From JAKAXG01 sp035702985 (GTDB lineage Bacteria; Actinomycetota; Acidimicrobiia; Acidimicrobiales; Palsa-688): 30,267 nucleotides of DNA. Each line of letters starts with the position of its first letter. The stretch's first letter is position 1. The position numbers and the translations under genes were made by a program. Positions 15,233-23,035 of this stretch are shown here, in pieces. The DNA is taken from positions 1 through 30,267 of the forward strand of contig DASSZD010000066.1 in assembly GCA_035702985.1 (NCBI GenBank). The letters are read 5' to 3'. The notes under the pieces are model-generated. The model was not told the DNA's origin, ran no database searches, and worked only from the letters and a program-made list of their open reading frames with translations.

Positions 15233-15439
15233 TCAGCCGGGCAGGTCGCGCAGCACGAGCGCCAGGGTCGGGCAGGCCGAGACCGCCCGGCGGGCCAGCG
15301 GCTCCAGGTGCGGCGGGAGGGGCGCCGGCTCGATGACCGGATACCCCCACTCGTCGAGGCGGATGAGCTCGGGAAGCAGCTCGGCGCAGATCCCGTGGGC
15401 GTCGCAGGCGATGGGGTTGACAGCCAGGTGCTTCCTCAT
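15233..15439 (-). CDS. Three-Cys ferredoxin, probably [3Fe-4S]
   Basis: The 68-residue ferredoxin has Cys ligands C12, C18 (CDAHGIC) and C56 (ACP), the pattern of actinobacterial [3Fe-4S] ferredoxins. Around them, CAELLPELIRLDEWGYPVI is typical of the family. It starts at ATG 15439, overlapping the NuoF-like stop as ATGA, and is the last gene of the redox operon. It is therefore the likely electron carrier to or from the NuoF-like flavoprotein. P450-linked ferredoxins share this fold, but no P450 is present here. Confidence 0.88.
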   Translation of the reverse strand: MRKHLAVNPIACDAHGICAELLPELIRLDEWGYPVIEPAPLPPHLEPLARRAVSACPTLALVLRDLPG

Positions 15440-16710
15440 CGCCACGACGGTGCTCCCGGCGCCGCCGGCAGCAGCCCGTGCCTGACCCGGCACGGCCCTT
15501 GGCGCCTGTGATTGTCGATATCGGAAGCGAAGACCGTCATTGCGCTGCGGACCATACGGGTGACACCGTCGGGGTGGTGGCAGGCCCCCCGGCCGGTTAT
15601 CACCGGCAGGAGCTGGTTGACCCGGCGCAGGGCGCTGCCCCGCCGATCACCGCTGACCACACCGGCGAAGGCGTCCGCCAGGGCGGGCAGGCCGTGCACA
15701 CACGGGCCGCACTGACCAGCCGACTGGGCGGCCATCCAGCGCACGGCGACCGCGGTCTCGGCCAGTCCGCACGAATCCGGCCCGAGGACGGTCAGCGAGG
15801 CGCAGCCGAGCGACGCCTGGAGACGGCCCAGGGACACCGAGTCGAGCCCCACGCCGGCCGCGGGCTGGTACGGCACCCACGTCCCGGAGTAGCCGCCGAC
15901 CAGGACGGCCTGCGGGGGGCCGGCGGGAGCGGCCCGGTCCACCACCGACCCCAACGACGCCCCCCGGGGCACCTCGACCACACCGGGGCGGGTCACCGCT
16001 CCGTTGACGGTGACCAGCGTCGTCCCCGGCTCGGCGTCGCAGCCGACGGCCCGGAACCAGTCCGCCCCGAACCGCCCGACCAGGGCCAGATGGGCCAGCG
16101 TCTCCACGTTGTTGACGAGCGTCGGCCGACCCCTCACCCCCTTCTCGAAGGGTCGGGGCGGCACGAACGTGGGCTTGGCCGGACCACCGTTCAGCCAGTG
16201 GACCAGAGCGGACTCCTCGCCGGTGACGTAGGCGCTGGGGGTGGTCTCGATCCTGATCGGGACCACGTCGGCCCCGGCCCGGCTCCGCTCCGTCAGGGCC
16301 CGGCTCACCGCCGACAACGCCTCCGTGGCCGACCGGTCGATGCACACCACCGCCTCGGACGCGCCGACCGCCTCCGCAGCCATGCTGACCCCGTCGAGCA
16401 CCAGGTGAGGTGCGTAGGTGAGCACGGCCTTGTCCTTGGCGCTGACCGGTTCGCGCTCGGCGCCGTTGGCCACCACCACGGCCTGGCGCCGGCCCAGCAC
16501 CGAGCGCATCTTCACGGCCGTCGGGAAGGCCGCCCCGCCGCGGCCGCGTAGGCCGGACCGCTCCACCTCTGCGATCAGGGCCCGGCCTCCCCCGGGCACC
16601 GGTCCCCAGCGGGAGAAGTGGGCGTCGAGCCCGGAGCCACCTACCAGGGCGAGCAGCCTGGGCACCTGGGCCGCGTCGGGCCGGAGGTGGTTGTCGACCG
16701 GACGGCTCAC
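15436..16710 (-). CDS. NuoF-like (NADH dehydrogenase 51-kDa subunit-like) flavoprotein
   Basis: The 424-residue protein has the FMN/NADH fold of complex I subunit F: GLRGRGGAAFPTAVK (about 53-67), NGAEREPVSAKDK (82-94), YVTGEESALV (161-170) and GRPTLVNNVETLAHL (194-208). A SLBB-like segment (about 230-300) follows, then an iron-sulfur region. There the canonical ESCGxCxPC reads QSAGQCGPC: A331 replaces the first cluster Cys, leaving C334, C337 and C377. The cluster may be three-Cys, use another ligand, or be absent. No NuoE or NuoG is encoded here, so it is a stand-alone NAD(P)H-acceptor module. GTG 16710 overlaps the preceding stop; the last codons overlap the ferredoxin start. Confidence 0.88.
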   Translation of the reverse strand: MSRPVDNHLRPDAAQVPRLLALVGGSGLDAHFSRWGPVPGGGRALIAEVERSGLRGRGGAAFPTAVKMRSVLGRRQAVVVANGAEREPVSAKDKAVLTYAPHLVLDGVSMAAEAVGASEAVVCIDRSATEALSAVSRALTERSRAGADVVPIRIETTPSAYVTGEESALVHWLNGGPAKPTFVPPRPFEKGVRGRPTLVNNVETLAHLALVGRFGADWFRAVGCDAEPGTTLVTVNGAVTRPGVVEVPRGASLGSVVDRAAPAGPPQAVLVGGYSGTWVPYQPAAGVGLDSVSLGRLQASLGCASLTVLGPDSCGLAETAVAVRWMAAQSAGQCGPCVHGLPALADAFAGVVSGDRRGSALRRVNQLLPVITGRGACHHPDGVTRMVRSAMTVFASDIDNHRRQGPCRVRHGLLPAAPGAPSWR

Positions 16711-17831
16711 TGCAGGCCCACCTGGCCCAGAACCCGTCCGGATTCGGAGATCCGGAGCTGGATGGTGACGGTCCGCTGCTGCCCGGTGCCGGTCTGGACG
16801 GCGCCCACGACGGTGGTCCCGGCCAGGCGGCTGACATGTCCGGTGTACTCGTTCGGATTCGAGGCGGGGCCGAGGGAGAGCTGGCTGCCGGTCAGGCTGA
16901 CCCCGCCGTCGGCCGGTTGCCCGGTCAGCACCAGACGCAGATCGCCCGAGCCGCCGGGCTGGCCGGACCGGAACGTCCCGCTGATCGTCACCGAGACCAG
17001 GCCGTTGCCGTCCGGCCCACTCTCGGACTGGGTGCCCTGCAGCGTGGCGGTCAGAGGGACGGTCAGGGTGGCCGAGCCGGGTGAGGCGGCCCCACCCGGG
17101 TTCGAGGTGCCGGACCCGGATCCCCCGCCACCTGAGGCGGCTGCGTGCGACAGCAGCGACGCCGGGGTCCCGGCCCGGCGGGCCCATCCGGTGTGGAGGG
17201 GCCCGGCGGCGGCCCACACGGCCACCAGCAGCGGGACCACGATGCTGGCGGCGACCGCCGTGCCCCGCACAGCCTGGTTCCCGGAGGCCCAACCGGTGGC
17301 CAGCCGCCACCACAGGGCGGCCACCACCGTCAGGGTGCAGATGACGTAGACGAAGAGCACCCAGCCCAGCTGGGAGTCCGATCCGGTGCCCAGACCGTGG
17401 ACCAGGGCCACCGGCCAGGACAGGTAGGCCGCCCAGTGCACGGTGCGCCACACCCGGTAGCCGATGCGCTCCCGCAGCAGGCTGGTGATGATCACGGCCA
17501 GCATGAGGTCCAGCGCCAGGGCCCCCATCCCGGTCCAGAAGGGCCGGTACTGGGAGGCGTAAGGGATGAAGACGTCGATCAGGTGGATCGGAGCGAACGT
17601 GTCGAGGACCGCCGTCACGACGTGCACGGCGATGGCGGCCACGGCCAGGAGGGAGGCGTTCTTGTGCAGGGCGGCGATGACGAAGCGGGGCGTGCCGGGC
17701 CGGGCGTACCGGACCGCCTGGGACAGCCCCAGGGCCGTGGTCACCGTCAGGAGGATCAGCGAGGCCAGGCCGAAGCCCCGGGTCATGTACCACAGGGCCT
17801 GCGAGTTGACGCCGACGGCGGCCACGCTCAT
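16707..17831 (-). CDS. Ferric-reductase-like bis-heme membrane protein with extracytoplasmic beta domain
   Basis: The 374-residue protein has about six membrane helices in residues 12-210. Two His pairs, H56/H70 and H132/H145, are spaced as in ferric reductase/NOX cytochromes and would hold two stacked hemes to carry electrons across the membrane. After a Gly/Ser linker (about 230-255), the remaining 120 residues form a beta-rich domain of unknown fold facing outside. There is no FAD/NAD domain in this chain; the adjacent NuoF-like protein and ferredoxin could supply electrons. ATG 17831 overlaps the ApbE stop as ATGA, and its own stop overlaps the NuoF-like start. Confidence 0.85.
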   Translation of the reverse strand: MSVAAVGVNSQALWYMTRGFGLASLILLTVTTALGLSQAVRYARPGTPRFVIAALHKNASLLAVAAIAVHVVTAVLDTFAPIHLIDVFIPYASQYRPFWTGMGALALDLMLAVIITSLLRERIGYRVWRTVHWAAYLSWPVALVHGLGTGSDSQLGWVLFVYVICTLTVVAALWWRLATGWASGNQAVRGTAVAASIVVPLLVAVWAAAGPLHTGWARRAGTPASLLSHAAASGGGGSGSGTSNPGGAASPGSATLTVPLTATLQGTQSESGPDGNGLVSVTISGTFRSGQPGGSGDLRLVLTGQPADGGVSLTGSQLSLGPASNPNEYTGHVSRLAGTTVVGAVQTGTGQQRTVTIQLRISESGRVLGQVGLQ

Positions 17832-18760
17832 CGGGCGGCCGGCTCCCGGTCGGCGACCCAGCCGGAGACGGTGACCACCTGCCCGTCGGGGCCCACCAGG
17901 CGGGCGGGCAGGTGCCGGTCGGTCAGCCAGGCCGGGGCCGCCGGGCCCATCAGCACCGCCGCCGACGCGGCGATGTTGGCGTCCAGGCAGCTGCCCGCCG
18001 CCACGCTCACCGTCCTCCAGCACGTGTCGGCCGGCTGACCGCTGCGGGGATCGATCAGGTGGTGCAGGTCCCGGTCGCCTCGCCGCCAACGGCGGACGGT
18101 GGTGCTCGAGGTGGCCAGCCCCCCGGAGCGGACCGTCACCGTGCATCCGGAGGCGCCCAGAGGATCGGCGTGGTCGTCGGTGATCCCGATCGGCCATCCG
18201 TCACCTGGCGGCTCGCCGGCGACGGCGATGTCACCGCCGAGGCTGACCAGCACCGCGCTGCCGGTGGCCGCCGCGGCCCGGCGGGCGGCCCGGTCGGCGC
18301 ACAGCGCCTTGGCCGTGGCCCCGAAATCCAGCTCCACACCCGCAGGAACCGTCACCATCCGTCGGGTCCGGTCCACCGCCACGGCGGTCCAGCCCGGGGC
18401 CGGTTGGAACCGGACCTGGAGCGGGGGGCCCTGGGCATCGACGGCGGCGAAGTCACGGTCGTACCCGAGGACGCGCAGGGCCCGACCGATGGTGGGGTCC
18501 ACCAGCCCGCCGGTCAGCCGGGCGGCGCGCAGGGCGGCGTCGAGCGCCTCCAGGAACAGCTCCGATACGGCTACCGGTCGCCCGGCCACGGAGTTCACAG
18601 CGCTCAGCTCGCTGTCGGGCCGGAACCGGCTGCACGCCAGGTCGATGGCTTCCACCTCGGCGCGTACCTCGCCCACCGCCAGATCGATGCCGCGGCCGCT
18701 GACCGCCACCGTGGCCGTGGTTCCCAGCGCCGGCCACGAGTATGTGACCGGATCGGTCAC
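17828..18760 (-). CDS. apbE: FAD:protein FMN transferase (ApbE family)
   Basis: The 310-residue enzyme attaches FMN covalently to Thr/Ser of exported electron-transfer proteins. Family motifs are VDPTIGRALRVLGYD (87-101), LDFGATAKALCAD (144-156), SLGGDIAVAG (173-182), HHLIDPRSG (233-241) and the Mg-binding D260 in LDANIAASAA. GTG 18760 overlaps the preceding stop as GTGA and has GGAGGG just upstream. There is no obvious signal peptide or lipobox, unlike many ApbE proteins, so it may act in the cytoplasm or be exported unconventionally. No FMN-binding-domain substrate is encoded in the operon as seen here. Confidence 0.92.
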   Translation of the reverse strand: MTDPVTYSWPALGTTATVAVSGRGIDLAVGEVRAEVEAIDLACSRFRPDSELSAVNSVAGRPVAVSELFLEALDAALRAARLTGGLVDPTIGRALRVLGYDRDFAAVDAQGPPLQVRFQPAPGWTAVAVDRTRRMVTVPAGVELDFGATAKALCADRAARRAAAATGSAVLVSLGGDIAVAGEPPGDGWPIGITDDHADPLGASGCTVTVRSGGLATSSTTVRRWRRGDRDLHHLIDPRSGQPADTCWRTVSVAAGSCLDANIAASAAVLMGPAAPAWLTDRHLPARLVGPDGQVVTVSGWVADREPAAR

Positions 18761-19086
18761 GACCCTCCGGAGTTGACCACCGGAGCCGACTGGACCGGCT
18801 GCGGGGCCTGCGCCGGGGCCGTCAGCCCTCCCGCCGAACCGCTCTGATCCCCGCCCGACCCACCGGTATCGTCACCCGGTAGCCCCGCCGAGGACGTCCC
18901 GGACTGGCTGGGCGCCTGGGCCGGCGCGGCAGCCGAACCGGAGGTGGTGTGGGAGCTGCGGCCGGGTAGCGACTTGGCCGCGGCGGCCGACAGGACCCCG
19001 CCGATGACCAGCGTGCCGGCGGTCAGCCATCTGGTGGTGGTGCCGATACGGGCCAGACCCACATCGCGTACAGCGCGCGAACCCAT
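18757..19086 (-). CDS. Small Ser/Gly-rich single-pass protein of the redox operon
   Basis: The 109-residue product has a short basic start, a helix at about 20-40 (TRWLTAGTLVIGGVLSAAAAKSL) and then a low-complexity Ser/Gly/Ala/Pro/Gln tail outside the membrane. I chose ATG 19086 (GAAGGT just upstream); TTG 19107 is an alternative. The 4-bp overlap with apbE makes it a genuine operon member. No FMN-binding motif is visible in it. It could be a tether or an accessory subunit for the ferric-reductase-like protein. Confidence 0.7.
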   Translation of the reverse strand: MGSRAVRDVGLARIGTTTRWLTAGTLVIGGVLSAAAAKSLPGRSSHTTSGSAAAPAQAPSQSGTSSAGLPGDDTGGSGGDQSGSAGGLTAPAQAPQPVQSAPVVNSGGS

Positions 19087-19112
19087 ACCTTCAGTCTTTC
19101 CGACCAATGCTC

Positions 19113-19134
19113 AGAACTGGCTGAGAACCGGGTA
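19113..19134. promoter_or_regulatory. 11-bp direct repeat upstream of the redox operon, candidate response-regulator site
   Basis: AGAACTGGCTG and AGAACCGGGTA stand head to tail with 11-bp spacing, 27-48 nt upstream of ATG 19086. OmpR-family regulators commonly bind such tandem repeats, and one is encoded 2 kb upstream. There is no clear -10 between the repeat and the start. Confidence 0.35.
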
Positions 19135-19169
19135 AAGCTTTGGTCAAGGAAGCAGGCTGCTGACCGGGC

Positions 19170-19802
19170 TCAATGACGGAAGTGCAACGCCACCGACGAG
19201 AACCCCCCGTTGTGGCCATAGGTGACCACGCCCAGGAGGATCCCGACGACCAGGCTGATCGCCACCGCCCAGGTCCGCGCCCCCGCTCCCCTTATCTGCC
19301 TCCGACTGCGGAGCAGGTAATCCCTGGGGGCCAGCCGGGCCGTCTCCTTGAGATGGCCGAGAACGTGGATGGCCATGGCCCCGAACCACAGCACGAAACT
19401 GGCCTTGTGGACGAACAGCATCTCGTTGCGGTACGACGCCGGCACCGCGATGAGGGCGATCCCGCTGGCGAACAGCAGCACCGACAGGATCACCACGACC
19501 GGCCCGAGCAGCCGCAGGAGGACCACGGGGGGGCCCTTCCGGCGGTAGGCCGGGGTCCCCATGTAGTAGCGGGCGAAGCGCCAGCCGGTCGAGCCGATCT
19601 TCAGGAGCACGGGTGGGACGAGGAGCATCCCGATGAAGACGTGCATGTCGATCAACTGGCGGATACGCAGGATGGTGGCGCCCTCGGCGGCCAGGAGGAC
19701 CAGAAGCACCGCCGCCAGCGTGCCGGTCAGGCGCGCGTTCGATTCCACGCCCTCGGCCTGCCGCCGGGCCGCCCGCTGGATATGTCGGGACTGCGCCTGC
19801 AC
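19170..19802 (-). CDS. Cytochrome b561-like membrane protein
   Basis: The 210-residue protein has about five membrane helices (about 27-44, 52-70, 93-120, 130-150, 178-195). Candidate heme ligands are H54 (DMHVFIGML), H132 (VHKASF), H146 and H150 (IHVLGH), consistent with a b-type cytochrome with two hemes. It likely takes part in quinol or transmembrane electron exchange with the operon downstream. GTG 19802 lies 7 nt behind TAACCT, a leaderless promoter separate from the upstream kinase gene. The precise family (b561 or DUF4405-like) is uncertain. Confidence 0.75.
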   Translation of the reverse strand: MQAQSRHIQRAARRQAEGVESNARLTGTLAAVLLVLLAAEGATILRIRQLIDMHVFIGMLLVPPVLLKIGSTGWRFARYYMGTPAYRRKGPPVVLLRLLGPVVVILSVLLFASGIALIAVPASYRNEMLFVHKASFVLWFGAMAIHVLGHLKETARLAPRDYLLRSRRQIRGAGARTWAVAISLVVGILLGVVTYGHNGGFSSVALHFRH

Positions 19803-19815
19803 TGTGCCGAGGTTA
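19800..19815 (-). promoter_or_regulatory. Leaderless -10 box of the b561-like gene
   Basis: TAACCT (19815-19810, minus strand), 7 nt, GTG 19802. No Shine-Dalgarno. It is the first element of the redox gene block. Confidence 0.55.
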
Positions 19816-19839
19816 AGGGGCGTCCGCCGGCCGCGGCCC

Positions 19840-21273
19840 TCAGGACGGCAATTTTTGCCGGCTCTTAATGTTGCGCTGACCGTGGTCGGGACCTTCGGTG
19901 CCGGCGTAGGCGGCCGGAAGGACGACGGATGCGTCCACGCCGCCCCACTCGGAGCGGTCCAGGCTGACGCGGGCGTCGTTGCGCAGGGCCAGCTGGGCCA
20001 CGATGGCCAGTCCCAGGCCGCTGTGGCCCCCGCTCGAGGTTGAGCCCTGCCAGAAGCGGTCGAAGGCCCGCTCGCGCTCTTCGTCGGTCATTCCCGGGCC
20101 GTCGTCCATGACGTGCACGACCACCTCACCCCGCCCGCCCGTCCCGGCCAGGACCTGGATCGTGCCCCCGGCGTCGAGGGCGTCTATGGCGTTGGCCATC
20201 AGGTTGTCCAGCATCTGGTCCAGGTCGCCGGGCACCAGCCGGGCCAGCACCGGGGGCCGTCCCGGCTCCGGGCGCACCAGCCGGATCCCCCGCTCGTCGG
20301 CCAGGGCCGACCAGGACTGGCACCGCTCCGTGACGGTCTGGTCCACGTCCACCGGCACCCGGTCGGGGGTGGCGCCCTCCGCCCGCCCCAGTGTCAACAG
20401 CCCGTCGACGATGCGGGTCAGTCGCTGCACCTCCCGCCCGGCGGCGGCGATCCCTTGGGCGTCGCGGCCCTGGGCGTCCGCCTCCAGGTTCTCCAGGCGC
20501 AACCGCAGGGCGGTCAACGGCGACCTCAGCTGGTGGGAGGCGTCGGCGACGAAGCGGGTCTGGGCGTGCAGCAGATCCTGGAGACGGGCGGCCATCTGGT
20601 TGAAGCGGGCTCCCAGATCCCTCATCTCGGGGGGACCTCCGGTCCGGGCCCGGGCGGCCAGATCCCCCCCGGCGAACGCCGCCACGGTCGACTCGAGGTG
20701 TTTGAGCGGCCGGGTGAGCGAGCGGGCCAGCCACAACCCGACCAGACCGCTGAAGACCAGCAGGCCGGCTCCGAACGCGGCCAGGGCCAGCCATATGTCG
20801 TGCACCCGGTCGATGGTGGCGGTCGAGGGGATCCCCAGCAGCACGGCGCCGGCCGGCTCACCCCCGTCGGACAGGGGCGCGGCGGCGGTCGCCCACGGGT
20901 GACCCTCGTCCGATCTGAAGGAGTTGACCGGCCGGCCGGCCAGAGCGGCCTGGACCAGAGCCTGATCGTCGGTGGTGGCGTCGTTGTCGGCGTCGGCATC
21001 CGACGCGGCGATGACCCGGCCGGAGGTGTCGATCACCGACACCTCACCGCCGGTGGAGGTGTGGTAGCGAGCTGCCAGGGCCGTCAGGTCGGCGGCCCGG
21101 TGGCGCTCCAGGTCCTCCGAGGCGAACACCGCCAGCCCACTGGCCTCCCGCTCCGCGGCCTGGGCCGACAGGCTCCGCTCGTGGCGGAGGGCGAGGACAC
21201 CCAGCGGTATCTCCAGCACGGCCAGCACTACCAGCGCCAGGCCCAGATACGACAGCAGGAGACGACGGGTCAC
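19840..21273 (-). CDS. Sensor histidine kinase
   Basis: The 477-residue kinase has a first membrane helix at about 7-29, an extracytoplasmic sensor region (30-158) with a PAS/Cache-like strand (GGEVSVIDTSGRVIAASDAD), and a second helix at 160-183. HAMP (184-235) and dimerisation helices follow, with phospho-acceptor H247 in DASHQLRSPL. The ATPase boxes are N (LDNLMANAIDAL), G1 (DDGPGM) and G2 (GHSGLGLAIV). GTG 21273 overlaps the response-regulator stop as GTGA. The pair sits just upstream of, and on the same strand as, the redox operon, so control of that operon is the simplest guess. The signal is unknown. Confidence 0.95.
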   Translation of the reverse strand: MTRRLLLSYLGLALVVLAVLEIPLGVLALRHERSLSAQAAEREASGLAVFASEDLERHRAADLTALAARYHTSTGGEVSVIDTSGRVIAASDADADNDATTDDQALVQAALAGRPVNSFRSDEGHPWATAAAPLSDGGEPAGAVLLGIPSTATIDRVHDIWLALAAFGAGLLVFSGLVGLWLARSLTRPLKHLESTVAAFAGGDLAARARTGGPPEMRDLGARFNQMAARLQDLLHAQTRFVADASHQLRSPLTALRLRLENLEADAQGRDAQGIAAAGREVQRLTRIVDGLLTLGRAEGATPDRVPVDVDQTVTERCQSWSALADERGIRLVRPEPGRPPVLARLVPGDLDQMLDNLMANAIDALDAGGTIQVLAGTGGRGEVVVHVMDDGPGMTDEERERAFDRFWQGSTSSGGHSGLGLAIVAQLALRNDARVSLDRSEWGGVDASVVLPAAYAGTEGPDHGQRNIKSRQKLPS

Positions 21274-21953
21274 GGGCGGGGCAGGTCGGCGGTGGCGGTG
21301 GTGTCGCCCAGCCGCAGCCCCACCCGCCGGACCGTCTCCACCCAATCGGGATGGCCCAGCTTGCGCCGCAGGGACGCCACGTGCACGTCGACGGTCTTGG
21401 TCGGACCGTACCAGTGGGGATCCCACACCTCCTCGATGATGGTCTGGCGCGTCACCACCGCCCCCGGGTCGGCGGCCAGCAGAGCCAGGAGGTCGAATTC
21501 CTTGGGCGACAGGCTGATCTCCTCCCCTTTGACCAGGACCCGCCGGGTGCGTCGGTCCACCACCAGGTCTCCGAGCACCTGGAGCTGCTCGGAGCCGCCC
21601 GGTTCCCCGGCGCGGCGCAGTACGGCCCTGATGCGGGCCACCAGCTCCCGGAAGCCGAACGGCTTGACCATGTAGTCGTCGGCCCCCAGCTCCAGCCCCA
21701 CGACCCGGTCCACCTCGTCGCCCCGGGCGGTGATCACCACGATGGGGACGTTCGAGCGGGCCCGCAGGGTGCGGCACAGCGTGTAGCCGTCCATGTCCGG
21801 CAGGCCCAGATCCAGTAGCACCAGGTCGGGCACCGGCGTCGCCAGGGCGGCCGCTCCTGTCGCCGCCCGGGTCACATCGAACCCTTCGCGGGCCAGGCCC
21901 TCCTCGAGGGGCTCGGCAATCCCGTCATCGTCCTCCACCAACAGGATCTGCAT
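21270..21953 (-). CDS. OmpR-family response regulator
   Basis: The 227-residue regulator has a receiver domain with acidic pocket EDD (7-9), phospho-acceptor D48 (LLDLGLPDMDG), T75 and K97 (MVKPFG), then a winged-helix DNA-binding domain (about 125-220; SPKEFDLLALL, TVDVHVASLRRKLG). It is cotranscribed with the histidine kinase. ATG 21953 lies 6 nt after CATCCT, a weak leaderless -10. It is divergent from the membrane-protein gene at 22076, which could share its control. Confidence 0.95.
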   Translation of the reverse strand: MQILLVEDDDGIAEPLEEGLAREGFDVTRAATGAAALATPVPDLVLLDLGLPDMDGYTLCRTLRARSNVPIVVITARGDEVDRVVGLELGADDYMVKPFGFRELVARIRAVLRRAGEPGGSEQLQVLGDLVVDRRTRRVLVKGEEISLSPKEFDLLALLAADPGAVVTRQTIIEEVWDPHWYGPTKTVDVHVASLRRKLGHPDWVETVRRVGLRLGDTTATADLPRP

Positions 21954-22031
21954 CCGCCCAGGATGTCACCTGCCCGCCGGGTGCGAGCGGCAGGAGTAGA
22001 GCGGGCCTGATCCGGGAAGGTTAATGACCAT

Positions 22032-22069
22032 GGAGGTGGATTCCTCCTGTTCGACGTATCACAAGGAGG
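22032..22069 (+). promoter_or_regulatory. Leader with alternative hairpins over the ribosome-binding site
   Basis: GGAGG (22032-22036) can pair with CCTCC (22043-22047). The same CCTCC, with the following T, can instead pair with AGGAGG (22064-22069), the Shine-Dalgarno of ATG 22076. The two pairings exclude each other, so the segment could switch translation on and off. It is inferred by eye only. Confidence 0.4.
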
Positions 22070-22075
22070 TAGACG

Positions 22076-22768
22076 ATGGCCCTGGCTGTCAACCATCCCC
22101 GCCGGCTCCCGTTCCGGCACTCGTCCCGCACCGCAACGACGCTGGCGGAGCCCCGCGTCATCACCCGCCCGCTCGGCGCTTCGATCGCCGGTGTGGCCGC
22201 CCTCCTGGTCGGGATCTGGGGCGCCATCGCCGGTTACATCGGGCCGTACTTCAACTTCTACCCGACCTCCGGCCAGGCGTGGGACTGGAACCTGCAGAAC
22301 GGGCTGCTGCACCTGCTGCCCGGAGGGGTCGCCGTCCTGGCCGCCCTCGTCCTCCTGGCCCGCCCCTCCCGCAGCGCGGCCCGGGTCGGGGCCCTCGGCC
22401 TGCCGGCGCTCGTGCTGCTGGCCGCCGGGGCCTGGTTCGTGATCGGTCCGGTCGCCTGGCCGATGTTCGCGAGCGGCCCGGCGTTCGCTCCGTCCCTCGA
22501 CGCCGGCACCAACCTCCTGAACCAGGCGTGTGCCAGCCTGGCCCCGGGCCTGGCCCTGGCCGCTTTCGCGGGCATGGCCCTCAAGGCCGCCGTCGCCCGT
22601 CCGGTGGTGGACTCCATCGTCCCCGCCCCGGCCGCGGCCACCAGGGCCGACGCCGTCGAGCCCACCGCGGCGGGGCCTGTCACCCGGTCCACGGCCGCTG
22701 AGCCGACCACCGCCGCCGAGCCGACCACGGCTGCTGAGCCGGCGGCCAGGGCGGACACCGAGGTCTGA
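22076..22768 (+). CDS. Four-helix membrane protein with C-terminal AAEPTT repeats, unknown function
   Basis: The 230-residue protein starts at ATG 22076, with AAGGAGG 6 nt upstream. About four membrane helices lie in residues 33-175; a Tyr/Phe/Trp-rich loop (GPYFNFYPTSGQAWDWNLQNGLLHL) follows the first. The final 50 residues are a hydrophilic Ala/Thr/Pro/Glu tail with a threefold 18-bp DNA repeat encoding AAEPTT. I do not recognise a family. It is divergent from the two-component system and may be under its control. Confidence 0.75.
   Translation: MALAVNHPRRLPFRHSSRTATTLAEPRVITRPLGASIAGVAALLVGIWGAIAGYIGPYFNFYPTSGQAWDWNLQNGLLHLLPGGVAVLAALVLLARPSRSAARVGALGLPALVLLAAGAWFVIGPVAWPMFASGPAFAPSLDAGTNLLNQACASLAPGLALAAFAGMALKAAVARPVVDSIVPAPAAATRADAVEPTAAGPVTRSTAAEPTTAAEPTTAAEPAARADTEV
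22694..22747 (+). repeat. Three 18-bp in-frame tandem repeats
   Basis: Units begin at 22694, 22712 and 22730, each close to GCCGCNGAGCCGACCACN, and encode AAEPTT twice and a variant AAEPAA at the membrane protein's C-terminus. The copy number is likely to vary among strains. Confidence 0.8.
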
Positions 22769-22786
22769 ACCCGCTGATCGTCGCCT

Positions 22787-22822
22787 CCGGGCCCCGCTCG
22801 CGCTCGTGCGAGCGGGGCCCGG
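22787..22822 (+). terminator. Strong terminator-like hairpin
   Basis: A perfect 15-bp stem (CCGGGCCCCGCTCGC with its complement) around a six-base loop, 18 nt after the membrane-protein stop. There is no T tract. The remaining 213 nt to the next start hold no other gene; TAGATT at 22867 is a possible -10. Confidence 0.75.
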
Positions 22823-23035
22823 GCGCGTCGGGACGCCTGACAGAGACCGCCCCGGCCTGCCGCATGTAGATTGTCGGCTGGTTTCCGGGGACCGGCTGCT
22901 GGCTGCCCGCGAGGTGACGCCACCACCCGGCCCACCGGCTCACACGGGGGTTTCGGGGGCGCGTATGACCGACGTGGCGGTACGGGGAACGCCTCGCCTG
23001 ATCGGCTGCCACGGTGGCCGGGGCGACCGGTTGGC

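Noticed and set aside
16711..17793. Upstream extension of the NuoF-like frame and of the ferric-reductase-like frame to 18197
   Set aside because: Both overlap confidently assigned genes; 4-bp overlaps at 16707-16710 and 17828-17831 mark the real starts.
19846..19860. Hairpin CGGCAA-TTT-TTGCCG at the end of the histidine-kinase gene as a terminator
   Set aside because: It lies inside the last codons, has no T tract in the direction of transcription and only six pairs; too weak to call.
22024..22701. A 225-codon frame starting upstream of the membrane-protein gene
   Set aside because: It reads the membrane-protein gene in another frame and becomes Arg/Gly/Pro-rich; the start at 22076 has a proper ribosome site and gives membrane helices.
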